From: Lactobacillus helsingborgensis
Lineage (GTDB): Bacteria > Bacillota > Bacilli > Lactobacillales > Lactobacillaceae
NCBI RefSeq assembly: GCF_000970855.1
Contig: NZ_KQ034046.1
Span: forward strand, 905,755 to 969,754
Reading direction: 5' to 3'
DNA length: 64,000 nucleotides
Each line of letters opens with the position of its first letter. Within the stretch, counting starts at the first letter, position 1. Of this stretch, positions 1-9,505 are shown in pieces. The position numbers and the translations under genes are program-made. The notes beneath the pieces are model-generated. The model made no database searches. It was not told the DNA's origin and worked only from the letters and a program-made list of their open reading frames with translations.

Positions 1-284
1 GTTATGTTGAAAGTGCAGGCAGCGGCTTGGTAGCAGGAATTAATGCATCCCGCAGAGCTTTAGGTCTTGAACCGGCAGCTTTTCCCAAGTTAACAGCATT
101 GGGTTCAATGGCTAACTACGTCACTACTGCAGATATCAAACACTTTCAACCAATGAATGCCAGTTTTGCATTAATTCCCGGGCTTGAAGGTCCTAAAGTG
201 CGTAATAAAAAAGAGCGTCATCTTAAAATTAGTCAGCGCGGTTTGGATTGTTTAAAAGAATTTCAAGAGAAAGTGCTAAATTAA
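1..284 (+). CDS. trmFO: TrmFO, C-terminal end (partial, 5' end outside window)
   Basis: This is the last ~94 residues of the folate/FAD-dependent tRNA (uracil-54-C5) methyltransferase, which makes the T-loop ribothymidine using methylene-THF. The open frame runs to the left edge (reading [15 protein letters not shown] from base 3), so the Met at 27 is internal, not a start. The [13 protein letters not shown] segment, the LGSMANYVT region and the final [12 protein letters not shown] stretch are typical of the family's C-terminus. It stops directly against the xerC start at 285, which is the usual trmFO-xerC-hslV-hslU order of Bacillota. Identification rests on the C-terminal third only, but together with the neighbours it is secure. 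Confidence 0.9.
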   Translation, partial: YVESAGSGLVAGINASRRALGLEPAAFPKLTALGSMANYVTTADIKHFQPMNASFALIPGLEGPKVRNKKERHLKISQRGLDCLKEFQEKVLN

Positions 285-1214
285 ATGGCTCCCAATCAAG
301 ACGATTTATTAAAGCTTTTTATTTCTTATTTACAAAATGAGAGGCATTACAGTCCAAAAACAATACTGTCTTATCAAACAGACCTAACCGAAGCAAAAAA
401 ATTTTGGCAAGAAAATGGCGGCTTTAATGGGTGGAATAACATAGACAGAAGGGATGTAGAAATTTACCTTCAAAACCTATCAGACCGTAATCTGGCGCGC
501 ACCACTCAATCTCGCAAAATGTCCAGTTTGAGATCTTTTTATCACTTTTTAACTAAAAGAAATATTGTTAAAATAGATCCAACGCAGACGATAGTTCTGC
601 GGGCAAGGGAACGTAAACTGCCGCAATTTTTTTACGCACCTGAAATTAAGCAAGTTTTTGATTCATTAACCGGAAATGACCCTTTGACCTTGCGTAACTT
701 AGCTTTATTTGAATTGTTTTATACCACCGGCATGAGGGTGAGTGAGGTAAGAAACCTCAAAATTAAGCAAATTGATTTAGATTTAAAAATAATTCTGGTT
801 CATGGTAAGGGCAACAAAGATCGTTATGTTGCTTTTGATGAACAAACAAAATCTGCTTTAACGCGTTATTTTGATAATAGTCGTCAAAAACTCTTGGGCA
901 ATCAAGAGGATTTAAACTATGTTTTTCTCAATAATGCGGGTAAACAGTTATCTGACCGCGGTATCGAATATATCATGCAAAAAGTTTTTAATGGTGCTGG
1001 TATTAATGGTAAGGTACATCCACATGAGTTGCGGCATTCCTTTGCGACTGCAATGTTAAATAATGGTGCTGATTTACGTAGTGTACAGGAATTATTAGGA
1101 CACGATAATTTATCCACTACTCAAATCTATACTCACGTAACAATGAGTCATTTACAGGCAAACTACGAAAAATATTTTACCCGTAATGACAAGAAAGACG
1201 AGGCAAAAAAATGA
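285..1214 (+). CDS. xerC: Tyrosine recombinase XerC (CodV)
   Basis: Site-specific recombinase that, with XerD, resolves chromosome dimers at dif. It has an N-terminal SAM-like core-binding domain (about residues 5-95) and a C-terminal catalytic domain. All catalytic residues are visible: R151 (TGMRVSEV), K175 (HGKGNKDR), H247 and R250 (HPHELRHSF), H273 (LGHDNLSTT) and nucleophile Y282 (IYTHV). The 309-aa length is normal. The start abuts the trmFO stop, and the stop overlaps the hslV start in an ATGA, so trmFO-xerC-hslV-hslU is translationally coupled. Placement before hslVU identifies it as XerC/CodV rather than XerD. A candidate target site (dif) lies 11.3 kb downstream in this same window. 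Confidence 0.95.
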   Translation: MAPNQDDLLKLFISYLQNERHYSPKTILSYQTDLTEAKKFWQENGGFNGWNNIDRRDVEIYLQNLSDRNLARTTQSRKMSSLRSFYHFLTKRNIVKIDPTQTIVLRARERKLPQFFYAPEIKQVFDSLTGNDPLTLRNLALFELFYTTGMRVSEVRNLKIKQIDLDLKIILVHGKGNKDRYVAFDEQTKSALTRYFDNSRQKLLGNQEDLNYVFLNNAGKQLSDRGIEYIMQKVFNGAGINGKVHPHELRHSFATAMLNNGADLRSVQELLGHDNLSTTQIYTHVTMSHLQANYEKYFTRNDKKDEAKK

Positions 1215-1735
1215 CAACAATTTGTTCAGTAAAATTCAATGGTAAAACAGCAATAGCTGGTGATGGTCAAGTTACTCTTGGTGAAAAAGTAATTGCCAAA
1301 GCCACTGCTAAGAAAATTAGACGCATTTACCACGACAAAGTAGTTATTGGCTTTGCTGGTGGCGTAGCTGACGCTGTCAGTTTGCAGGACATGCTTGAAG
1401 GTAAATTAGAAGCTTTTGGCGGCGACTTGCGCAGAGCTGCTGTTGAAATGGCACAAGCTTGGAGAAAAGATGCTACTTTGCAAAAGCTTGAAGCAATGCT
1501 CATTGCTTTTAATGAAAAAGACTTGTTACTTATTTCAGGTAATGGTGAAGTGCTGGAGCCTGACGAAAATGTTGTAGCAATTGGTTCTGGTGGGAATTTC
1601 GCGCAGGCGGCAGCGATCGCGTTGACTAGACATTCAGCCAACATGACTGCTAGTGAAATTGCTCATGAAGCTGTAGAAATTGCATCTGGAATTGATATCT
1701 TTACTGATGACCAGATAATTACAGATGAATTGTAA
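1211..1735 (+). CDS. hslV: ATP-dependent protease peptidase subunit HslV (ClpQ/CodW)
   Basis: Proteolytic subunit of the two-component HslUV protease in the cytoplasm. After removal of Met the chain begins with Thr-Thr-Ile, giving the N-terminal threonine nucleophile used by proteasome-type subunits; the AGDGQVTLG stretch and the [12 protein letters not shown] segment are family hallmarks. The length of 174 aa is normal. The ATG at 1211 overlaps the xerC stop (ATGA), which fixes the start. hslU follows after 17 bases, preceded by a GGGCGGAAAG ribosome-binding region. B. subtilis uses Ser as the nucleophile; this protein has the more common Thr. Confidence 0.95.
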   Translation: MTTICSVKFNGKTAIAGDGQVTLGEKVIAKATAKKIRRIYHDKVVIGFAGGVADAVSLQDMLEGKLEAFGGDLRRAAVEMAQAWRKDATLQKLEAMLIAFNEKDLLLISGNGEVLEPDENVVAIGSGGNFAQAAAIALTRHSANMTASEIAHEAVEIASGIDIFTDDQIITDEL

Positions 1736-1752
1736 AAACGGGGCGGAAAGAA

Positions 1753-3162
1753 ATGGAAACAAAAACACCGAAACAAATAGTTAGCCTACTTAATGAATAC
1801 ATTATTGGGCAGGATGAAGCCAAAAAAGCCGTTGCTGTGGCTTTGTATAACCGCTACCGGAGAATGCAGCTGCCTAAAAAAATGCAAGAAGATATCACAC
1901 CTAAGAACCTCTTAATGGCTGGTCCTACTGGTGTCGGTAAAACTGAAATTGCGAGAAGGCTGGCAGCAATTGTTAATGCTCCGTTTGTTAAAGTAGAGGC
2001 GACTAAATTTACCGAAGTTGGTTACGTTGGTCGTGATGTAGAATCAATGGTGCGGGATCTGGTGAATGAAGCTGTCCGCATGGAAGAAAAAGACCAATTT
2101 GACCGCGTTCGCGCCCAAGCGACAAAAGAAGCCAATAAAATTTTGGTTCGTTTGCTGGTCCCTGGTGTTAAACGTGAGCGCAGGAAAAATCAAATGCAGG
2201 AATGGCAAGACATGATGTCAATGTTAATGGCTGGGGGCCAGGGAGATAACCATTCTGCAGATTCTGATCAAGAAGAGATCACTGATGATGTCCGCAATGA
2301 ACGATTGAGTGTAGCTGAGCAGTTAGGTAAAGGTTTGCTTGAAAATCGTGAAGTCACAATCGAAGTTGAACAAGCGCCGAAAGTTAATCCTATGGGCGAT
2401 ATGATGGGGCAAATGGGGATTGATATGAGCTCCATGCTTAACGGTTTAGTACCTAAGAAAAAAATCAAGCGCACATTGCCGGTAAAAGATGCCCGAGAAA
2501 TTTTGATACAGCAAGAATCGCGCAAAATGGTCGACTATGACTCCCTTTACCAAAAGGCAATTGAACGTACAGCCAATAACGGCATCATTTTTATCGACGA
2601 AATTGATAAAATTACTGCGGGCAATAAAAATACTTCCGGTGAAGTCTCGCGTGAAGGCGTGCAAAGAGATATTCTGCCAATTGTTGAGGGTTCTACCGTT
2701 CAAACTAAATACGGACCTGTAGCAACAGATCATATTCTCTTTATTGCTGCTGGTGCCTTTTCTGAATCTAAGCCGAGTGACCTGATTCCTGAACTGCAAG
2801 GACGTTTTCCGATTAGGGTAGAGCTTAATGCACTGACTAAAGATGACTTTGTCAAAATTTTGAAGGATCCTGAAGATTCCCTTTTAGAGCAATATGTTGC
2901 TTTGATGAAAGCCGATGGGATCAAGTTAATTTTTACACAAGAAGCTGTCGATCGCATAGCTCAAATTGCTTATGATGTAAACCAAGGCACAGACAATATT
3001 GGTGCCAGACGTTTATCAACTATTTTGGAAAAACTGCTCGAAGATGTCCTGTATGAAGGCCCTGATATGACAATGGGCGAAATTACAGTGACTGAAGCAT
3101 ACGTTAATGAAAAACTTAGTGATATAATTACAAATAAGGATTTAACTAAGTTCATTCTTTAA
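1753..3162 (+). CDS. hslU: HslU ATPase subunit (ClpY/CodX)
   Basis: AAA+ unfoldase that feeds substrates into HslV. Walker A GPTGVGKT lies at residues 57-64, Walker B IIFIDEID around 277-285, and the sensor/arginine-finger region reads [12 protein letters not shown]. The variable I-domain in between (about 110-240) is rich in Met, Gln and charged residues. The chain ends in ...DLTKFIL, the hydrophobic C-terminus that docks into HslV. The length of 469 aa is standard. It is the fourth gene of the trmFO-xerC-hslV-hslU unit. In Bacillus codY follows; here a galactose mutarotase-like gene does, 18 bases downstream. Confidence 0.95.
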   Translation: METKTPKQIVSLLNEYIIGQDEAKKAVAVALYNRYRRMQLPKKMQEDITPKNLLMAGPTGVGKTEIARRLAAIVNAPFVKVEATKFTEVGYVGRDVESMVRDLVNEAVRMEEKDQFDRVRAQATKEANKILVRLLVPGVKRERRKNQMQEWQDMMSMLMAGGQGDNHSADSDQEEITDDVRNERLSVAEQLGKGLLENREVTIEVEQAPKVNPMGDMMGQMGIDMSSMLNGLVPKKKIKRTLPVKDAREILIQQESRKMVDYDSLYQKAIERTANNGIIFIDEIDKITAGNKNTSGEVSREGVQRDILPIVEGSTVQTKYGPVATDHILFIAAGAFSESKPSDLIPELQGRFPIRVELNALTKDDFVKILKDPEDSLLEQYVALMKADGIKLIFTQEAVDRIAQIAYDVNQGTDNIGARRLSTILEKLLEDVLYEGPDMTMGEITVTEAYVNEKLSDIITNKDLTKFIL

Positions 3163-3180
3163 CAAAGGTGATGATCAAAC

Positions 3181-4071
3181 ATGGACTACATTATCAAAAA
3201 CAGCTTTTTACAGGTTAAAATTGCCAGTAAAGGTGCTGAGGTCCAAAGTGTTAAAAGTTTACATAGCGGGTATGAATACATTTGGCAGGCTGATCCAAAG
3301 ATATGGCAGAGGCATGCGCCTATTCTCTTTCCCATTGTGGGCAGACTGAAAAATGATGAATATACTTATCAAGGTAAAACCTATCATTTAAATCAGCATG
3401 GTTTTGCCCGAGACTTGGAATTCTCCGTTGAGCAGCAAACTGCTGAAAGTATCACTTTTTTGCTGACAGATAATGAGCAAACCAGGAAGGTGTATCCGTT
3501 TAGTTTTGAATTACGGGTAAATTACAACCTGCTTAATAACTTACTGGAAGAAAATTTTAGCGTGCATAACAAGTCTGACGGAGAAATGATTTTTGGTATT
3601 GGGGGTCATCCGGGTTTTAATATTCCTACGAGCGCAGATTTAACTAAGGAAGATTTTTACTTCAGTACCAAACCTTCAAGAGCTCGCGTGCGGATACCCC
3701 TTAACGGTCAGTTCTTAGACTGGGCTAATAGGTCGCTAGCTTCAACCAATAGTTTGATTACTCTGAGCGATCATCTATTTAAAGATGACGCATTGATATT
3801 TCAAATGCGCGGCCATGATAACCGTATCTCATTAAAAACAGACGCGAATAATTTTCACGTCAATGTGTGGCTAAGGGATGCTCCGTTTGTGGGAGTCTGG
3901 TCACAATATCCTCAAACAGCTGACTTCGTGTGTATTGAGCCATGGTGGGGGATTGCTGACCGCACTGACACCAATCAAAAGCTCGAAGAAAAATACGGCA
4001 TGAATCATCTTGAAGCTGGAGCTATTTTTACCGTTGGGTTCAGTATGGCATTCCATGATCGAGATGAATGA
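3181..4071 (+). CDS. Aldose 1-epimerase family protein (GalM/LacX-like)
   Basis: A 296-aa beta-sandwich sugar mutarotase-like protein that probably interconverts alpha and beta anomers of a hexose or acts on a hexose phosphate. Family features are the ILFPIVGRLKND segment near residue 60, the catalytic-type GGHPGFN at about 141-147 and CIEPWWG near 250. The compact length and these motifs fit the LacX/YihR branch better than classical GalM. It follows hslU by 18 bases and is likely co-transcribed; a hairpin with a T-run ends the unit at 4093-4117. The true substrate cannot be read from the sequence. Confidence 0.8.
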   Translation: MDYIIKNSFLQVKIASKGAEVQSVKSLHSGYEYIWQADPKIWQRHAPILFPIVGRLKNDEYTYQGKTYHLNQHGFARDLEFSVEQQTAESITFLLTDNEQTRKVYPFSFELRVNYNLLNNLLEENFSVHNKSDGEMIFGIGGHPGFNIPTSADLTKEDFYFSTKPSRARVRIPLNGQFLDWANRSLASTNSLITLSDHLFKDDALIFQMRGHDNRISLKTDANNFHVNVWLRDAPFVGVWSQYPQTADFVCIEPWWGIADRTDTNQKLEEKYGMNHLEAGAIFTVGFSMAFHDRDE

Positions 4072-4092
4072 AAAAATTCTATATGATAAAAG

Positions 4093-4117
4093 AGAAAGCA
4101 TGAGCTTTCTTTTTTTA
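4093..4117 (+). terminator. Rho-independent terminator after galM-like gene
   Basis: Stem AGAAAGC (4093-4099), loop ATGA, complementary GCTTTCT (4104-4110), followed by a run of T. It closes the trmFO-xerC-hslVU-galM unit. Confidence 0.75.
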
Positions 4118-4166
4118 TGACATAAATCTGATGTTGCGAACTAATGTTCTAACAATTATAATAAAA

Positions 4167-4188
4167 TAGCTAGCAATTGAGCTAGCTA
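4167..4188 (-). terminator. Rho-independent terminator after plsY
   Basis: Perfect 8-bp inverted repeat TAGCTAGC (4167-4174) and GCTAGCTA (4181-4188) with a 6-base loop. Read on the - strand it is followed by TTTTATTAT, so it most likely ends plsY, whose stop is 20 bases upstream. Confidence 0.7.
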
Positions 4189-4208
4189 AAAATATTAATA
4201 GATAGGGG

Positions 4209-4844
4209 TTATAACTTATTGTGCTTTTTCTTGTACCAATACCATAGACCAAAGGGGATGATATTTTCTTGATGGTGCAGCAAGCGAACGATATTTGTTC
4301 TATGGCGGGTAAATAATATGACCATGATGCAGCCGACGATGATTTCAAGAAAAACATCATGGAAAAAGAAAGTAACAATAAATATTAATACTACAGCAAT
4401 TAAACTGGCTAAACTGACATAAGATGTTATGAAAACCAGTGGCAAAAATATTAGCGCGCAAACACCAAAGAATTTCAAATTATAGCCTAAGAATAAACCG
4501 GCACTGGTAGCTACTGCCTTACCACCTTTGAATTTAAGAAAAATAGAAAAAGTGTGCCCTAAGATAGCCAACCCACCGGAAATTAATAGTAAGTATTTAG
4601 GACCATTAATATGAAATAGCCGCGGTAGGTTGGTTGCTAATGTGCCCTTGAGAACATCAATCACTAACACTACGCTTCCTGCAACGGGACCAAAAACACG
4701 AAAAGAATTAGTAGTGCCGATATTGCCGGAACCATAATTTCTAATGTCCTCAGAAAAAAATATCTTGCCTACGATAACACCAGTAGGAAACGATCCTATT
4801 AAATATGCTAGAATAAATATCAGAATTAAATTTAGATTTATCAT
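4209..4844 (-). CDS. plsY: Acyl-phosphate:glycerol-3-phosphate acyltransferase PlsY
   Basis: Membrane enzyme that transfers the acyl chain from acyl-phosphate to sn-glycerol-3-phosphate, the first step of phospholipid synthesis in most Gram-positives. The 211-aa protein has about five hydrophobic segments and the three conserved motifs of the family: IGSFPTGVIVGK near residue 16, RNYGSGNIGTTNSFR near 35-50 and LKFKGGKAVATSAG near 104-118. The C-terminus is basic (YWYKKKHNKL). It is divergent from parE with a 97-bp intergenic region, an arrangement common in lactobacilli. Confidence 0.93.
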   Translation of the reverse strand: MINLNLILIFILAYLIGSFPTGVIVGKIFFSEDIRNYGSGNIGTTNSFRVFGPVAGSVVLVIDVLKGTLATNLPRLFHINGPKYLLLISGGLAILGHTFSIFLKFKGGKAVATSAGLFLGYNLKFFGVCALIFLPLVFITSYVSLASLIAVVLIFIVTFFFHDVFLEIIVGCIMVILFTRHRTNIVRLLHHQENIIPFGLWYWYKKKHNKL

Positions 4845-4941
4845 TTATATCCTACTCTCTTAACATCTAAGGCTATTTTATCAGAGATTACTAAGTATGA
4901 GGATGAAAATAAATAAATGATTTTAAACTGGAGGAGTCTAT

Positions 4942-6900
4942 TTGACTAAAACAAGTAAAAAAACGAATTCTTATGATGATTCAGCGATTCAGATTCTTCA
5001 CGGTTTGGAAGCTGTGCGGAAAAGGCCGGGGATGTATATTGGCTCAACCGATGTACACGGACTGAATCAGTTAGTCTACGAAATCGTAGACAATTCGGTT
5101 GATGAAGCAATGGCCGGATTCGGTAAAGAAATTGACGTTACAATTCATCAAGATAATAGCGTCACCGTACGCGATTTTGGACGCGGTATGCCAACTGGGA
5201 TGCATAAATCAGGTAAACCGACAATTGAAGTTATTTTAACTGTTTTGCATGCCGGGGGTAAATTTACCGAGCAAAATTATAAAACATCCGGTGGTCTACA
5301 CGGTGTGGGCTCTTCCGTCGTTAATGCTCTTTCCAGTTACATGGATGTTAAAGTCGTGCGTGATGGTATAGAGTATGAAGAAGAATTTAAAGATGGCGGT
5401 CATCCCATTGGGACTTTAAAACGTTTAGGAAAGACTAAAGAAAAAACAGGTACGACCATCACATTCAAGCCAGATGAAAAGATATTTTCAACCATTAAAT
5501 ATAAATATGAAACTATTCAAGAACGTATTCGTGAATCGGCTTTTTTGCTTAAAGGTGTCAGGTTCGTTTTAACCGATGAACGTGAGCCGGAGCATCATGA
5601 TGACTTCAAGTATGACGATGGCATTAAAGCCTTCGTCTCCTACCTTAATGAAGGTAAAGATACTCTGAATGATGTTTTTTATTTTGCCGGCAAACAAGAT
5701 GAAATTGAAGTTGAATTTAGTGGCCAATACAGCGACAGTTATTCTGAAAATTTGGTTTCTTTTGTAAATAATGTTCGTACAGCAGACGGCGGTACCCATG
5801 AGGTGGGTGCAAGAAGCGGTTTCACCCGCGCTTTTAACGATTATGCCAAAAAACAAGGCTTACTCAGTAAAAAAGATAAAAACATTGACGGTTCTGATTA
5901 CCGGGAAGGTTTAAGTGCTGTCTTATCAGTTAAAATTCCAGAAGAATTATTGGAATTTGAGGGTCAAACTAAGAGTAAGCTGGGTACTCCTCAGGCTAGG
6001 TCAGTAGTTGATGCTATTGTCTATGAAAAAATGTCTTATTATTTAATGGAAAAAGGGGAGCTAGCGCAGGAACTGGTTAAAAAAGCCCAAAGAGCAAGGG
6101 ATGCCCGTGAAGCTGCCAAAAAAGCCCGCAACGAAAGTAGAAACGGTAAAAAAAGACGCAAAAAAGAGGTTCTTTCCGGTAAATTAACACCTGCGCAATC
6201 ACGCAATCCTAAGAAAAATGAATTATTCTTAGTTGAGGGTGACTCTGCCGGTGGCTCAGCAAAACAGGGCCGTGACCGTAGATTTCAAGCTATTTTGCCT
6301 TTACGGGGTAAAGTTTTAAATACCCAAAAGGCTAAATTACAAGACATTTTTAAAAACGAAGAAATTAATACTATGATCTACACTATTGGTGCTGGTGTTG
6401 GGACTGAGTTTAAAGTGGCAGATTCAAATTACGATAAAGTAATTATTATGACGGACGCTGATGACGATGGTGCCCATATTCAGATACTTCTGCTTACTTT
6501 TTTCTATCGTTACATGAGACCAATGATTGAACACGGTAAGGTTTATATTGCACTACCGCCCCTTTACCGCTTGCAAAAAGGACGAGGCAAAAAAGCGCAG
6601 GTCAAATATTCCTGGACCGATGAAGAATTAGCAGCTGACGAAAAGAAAATGGGTCGGGGATATACCCTGCAAAGGTTTAAAGGACTTGGTGAAATGAATG
6701 CCGAACAGTTATGGCAAACGACCATGGATCCTGAAACCAGATTACTGATCCGCGTTAAGATTGATGATGCTGCTTTAGCAGAACGCCGTGTGACTACATT
6801 AATGGGTGACAAGGCGGGAGCGCGTAGAAAATGGATTGAAGAAAACGTTAAATTCAGAATGGGCGAAAATGCTTCAATTTTAGAGGAAGAAAATGAATAG
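4942..6900 (+). CDS. parE: DNA topoisomerase IV subunit B (ParE)
   Basis: ATPase subunit of topoisomerase IV, which decatenates daughter chromosomes. It has an N-terminal GHKL ATPase fold with the EIVDNSVDEAMAG motif near residue 45-57 and GGLHGVGSSVVNALS near 118, the transducer region, then a TOPRIM domain with LVEGDSAGGSA around 429 and the acidic triad DADDDGAH near 510. The length of 652 aa is normal. Translation probably begins at the TTG at 4942: it follows a strong GGAGGAG at the usual distance. It is 11 bases upstream of parC and co-transcribed. parE-parC lies within 8 kb of the proposed dif. Confidence 0.96.
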   Translation: MTKTSKKTNSYDDSAIQILHGLEAVRKRPGMYIGSTDVHGLNQLVYEIVDNSVDEAMAGFGKEIDVTIHQDNSVTVRDFGRGMPTGMHKSGKPTIEVILTVLHAGGKFTEQNYKTSGGLHGVGSSVVNALSSYMDVKVVRDGIEYEEEFKDGGHPIGTLKRLGKTKEKTGTTITFKPDEKIFSTIKYKYETIQERIRESAFLLKGVRFVLTDEREPEHHDDFKYDDGIKAFVSYLNEGKDTLNDVFYFAGKQDEIEVEFSGQYSDSYSENLVSFVNNVRTADGGTHEVGARSGFTRAFNDYAKKQGLLSKKDKNIDGSDYREGLSAVLSVKIPEELLEFEGQTKSKLGTPQARSVVDAIVYEKMSYYLMEKGELAQELVKKAQRARDAREAAKKARNESRNGKKRRKKEVLSGKLTPAQSRNPKKNELFLVEGDSAGGSAKQGRDRRFQAILPLRGKVLNTQKAKLQDIFKNEEINTMIYTIGAGVGTEFKVADSNYDKVIIMTDADDDGAHIQILLLTFFYRYMRPMIEHGKVYIALPPLYRLQKGRGKKAQVKYSWTDEELAADEKKMGRGYTLQRFKGLGEMNAEQLWQTTMDPETRLLIRVKIDDAALAERRVTTLMGDKAGARRKWIEENVKFRMGENASILEEENE

Positions 6901-6911
6901 GGGTTTGATTA

Positions 6912-9365
6912 ATGGCAACTAAAGAGCGAATTCGTGAAATGCCGCTTGAACAAGTTATGGGTGAGCGCTTTGGCAGATATTCTAAATATATAATTCAAGA
7001 ACGTGCCTTACCGGATATTCGTGATGGCTTAAAACCTGTGCAGCGCAGAATTTTATATGCTATGTATCAGGATAATAACACTTATGATAAACCGTTTAAA
7101 AAGGCAGCTAAGGCTGTGGGTAATATCATGGGTAATTTTCATCCTCATGGTGACAGTTCAATTTATGGTGCTTTAGTTCACCTTTCTCAAGATTGGAAAA
7201 TGCGTGAGCCGTTAATAGAAATGCACGGTAATAATGGTTCTATGGACGGGGATGGTCCTGCAGCTATGCGTTATACCGAGTCGCGCTTAAGCAAGATTTC
7301 AAACATGTTGCTGCAAGATATTGATAAAGACACCGTCAACATGGTACTTAATTTCGATGATACCGAGTACGAGCCTACAGTATTACCAGTTCGTTTTCCC
7401 AATTTGTTAGTTAATGGTTCTACCGGTATTTCAGCAGGATATGCTACCGAAATTCCACCTCACAATCTCTCTGAAGTTATCGACGCTACTATTTATTTGC
7501 TGAAAAATCCGGCTGCGACTTTAGACGACCTGATGAAATTTGTCAAGGGTCCTGACTTTCCGACAGGGGCTATTGTCTTAGGAGAAAAAGGATTACGTGA
7601 AGCTTATGAAACTGGTCGCGGCCGCATTCAGGTACGCGCAAAGTCGACTATTCAAGAAATAAGGGGGCACCGCGAAGAAATAGTAATTACGGAAATTCCA
7701 TTTGCCGTTAACAAAGCTCTTTTGGTTAAAAAAATAGATGAAATCCGCTTAAACAAAGAGATTGACGGCATTGCAGAAGTGCGTGATGAAACTGATAGAC
7801 ATGGATTATCTATTGTAGTCGAACTTAAAAAGGGTGCTGATGCACAAAATATTTTAAATTATCTCTTTAAAAATACTGAACTGCAGGTATCATACAATTT
7901 CAATATGGTTGCTATTGATCACATGACACCAATGCAGGTTGGTCTGAAACACATCTTGTCTTCATACTTAGAACATGAAAAAGATGTAGTAACTAAGAGG
8001 ACAAAGTATGATCTAAATAAAGCTGAAGAACGGCTTGAGATAATTCAAGGCTTAATTCACGCAATGGATATTTTGGATCAAGTTATCAAGGTAATTAGGG
8101 CTTCTAAAAATAAAGCAGAAGCTAAGACCAATTTGTCTGAAAAATTTAATTTTTCTGCTAGACAGGCGGAAGCAATTGTATCTCTCCAGTTATATCGATT
8201 AACTAATACAGACGTTGATGCGTTAGTTAAAGAGCAGACAGAATTAAACGAGAAGATTGCGCGTTTTAAAGAATTACTCTCTAACCAGAAGACACTGGAA
8301 AAAGAAATAGTTAAAGAATTATCTGTCGTGAAAAGAGAATTTGGCAATCCTCGCCGGACAGAAATTTCTTCAGAAAATGCCAAAATTCAAATTGACGAAA
8401 AAGCACTGGTTGCTGATGAACAAGTGCGGGTGTTAATAAGTAGGGATGGCTATTTAAAGAGGTCTTCTCTGCGTTCATGGCAGTCAAGCGATGATGAAGA
8501 TAATGGTTTACCGGGCGGGGATGATGTAGTGTTTGAAAAAACACTCTCTACTTTGACTAATTTATATCTTTTTACTAGTCGTGGAAATGTGATTTATCGT
8601 CCAGTAAGTGAATTGGTTGAAGCTAAGTGGAAAGAAACAGGACAACACCTTTCTCAAGAAATAGGGCTGGATGATGATGAAAACATCATTCGCGTATTTG
8701 ATTTTGCTGAGCTGGACCAAAATATTAATTTCTTGCTGGCTACTAATGACGGCTATATTAAGCAGCTGAGTTTAAGTAACCTTCAACCTACAAGAACTTA
8801 CCGTTCACGAGCTATTACCGCTATGAAAATGAAAAAAGCCGATAGTAAAGTTATTCGTGTTGATTTAGTTAAACCTGATAGTGCAGCAGAAATCATTTTA
8901 TTTACCCATAATGCTTATGCAATTCGTTTTGATATTAGCGAAGTACCTGAATCTGGTGCTAAATCTTTTGGAGTTAAATCAGTCAATCTTAAAGCTGAAG
9001 ACTTTGTAGTTTCCTATGTTTTAGTAAATCCAGAATTTATTGATTTGCTGCGTATTGGTTTAATTACACAAAGAGGTGCCTTTAAGCAGTTTAAAGCTGA
9101 TCTGATCAATAAGGTAACACGGGCTAAACGGGGTGTTTTAGTACTAAGAGAATTAAAGACTAAACCACATCGTATTGCAGCAGTTACAGCTTATGGTCAG
9201 GATCATACCTTATTTGTTACTACTACAAGCAAGAGAAAAATTAAAGTGTTAACTAATGAGTATCCGGTTAGTGATAGATATTCAAATGGTTCATTTGTAA
9301 TTGATACAACGAGTGATGGGGTACCAGTCAATATACGATTGGGAAAGCCGTTAAGTGCAGAATAA
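6912..9365 (+). CDS. parC: DNA topoisomerase IV subunit A (ParC)
   Basis: DNA-cleaving subunit of topoisomerase IV. The winged-helix domain carries the catalytic Tyr in AAMRYTESRLS (about residue 123), preceded by the quinolone-pocket sequence HPHGDSSIYG at residues 77-86. A tower and coiled-coil region and a C-terminal beta-pinwheel follow. The length of 817 aa is typical. At residue 86, where quinolone-sensitive S. pneumoniae and S. aureus ParC have Asp or Glu, this protein has Gly (GGT at 7167-7169). Co-transcribed with parE. An A/T-only hairpin follows the stop. Confidence 0.96.
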   Translation: MATKERIREMPLEQVMGERFGRYSKYIIQERALPDIRDGLKPVQRRILYAMYQDNNTYDKPFKKAAKAVGNIMGNFHPHGDSSIYGALVHLSQDWKMREPLIEMHGNNGSMDGDGPAAMRYTESRLSKISNMLLQDIDKDTVNMVLNFDDTEYEPTVLPVRFPNLLVNGSTGISAGYATEIPPHNLSEVIDATIYLLKNPAATLDDLMKFVKGPDFPTGAIVLGEKGLREAYETGRGRIQVRAKSTIQEIRGHREEIVITEIPFAVNKALLVKKIDEIRLNKEIDGIAEVRDETDRHGLSIVVELKKGADAQNILNYLFKNTELQVSYNFNMVAIDHMTPMQVGLKHILSSYLEHEKDVVTKRTKYDLNKAEERLEIIQGLIHAMDILDQVIKVIRASKNKAEAKTNLSEKFNFSARQAEAIVSLQLYRLTNTDVDALVKEQTELNEKIARFKELLSNQKTLEKEIVKELSVVKREFGNPRRTEISSENAKIQIDEKALVADEQVRVLISRDGYLKRSSLRSWQSSDDEDNGLPGGDDVVFEKTLSTLTNLYLFTSRGNVIYRPVSELVEAKWKETGQHLSQEIGLDDDENIIRVFDFAELDQNINFLLATNDGYIKQLSLSNLQPTRTYRSRAITAMKMKKADSKVIRVDLVKPDSAAEIILFTHNAYAIRFDISEVPESGAKSFGVKSVNLKAEDFVVSYVLVNPEFIDLLRIGLITQRGAFKQFKADLINKVTRAKRGVLVLRELKTKPHRIAAVTAYGQDHTLFVTTTSKRKIKVLTNEYPVSDRYSNGSFVIDTTSDGVPVNIRLGKPLSAE

Positions 9366-9369
9366 ATTT

Positions 9370-9397
9370 TAATTTATTTAATGATATAAATAAATTA
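9370..9397. repeat. A/T-only inverted repeat after parC
   Basis: Perfect 11-bp inverted repeat TAATTTATTTA (9370-9380) and TAAATAAATTA (9387-9397) with a 6-base loop, directly after the parC stop. Being all A/T it would be a weak terminator at best; it could also be fortuitous. Confidence 0.35.
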
Positions 9398-9505
9398 TGA
9401 AAGCACTTTGATAAAATTTAATATTACTTTGACACAAAGGGGTTTTTGATTAATAATAGCATATAAATAGAGCTATATAATTGTTAAGATAGAAGGAATA
9501 ATTTT

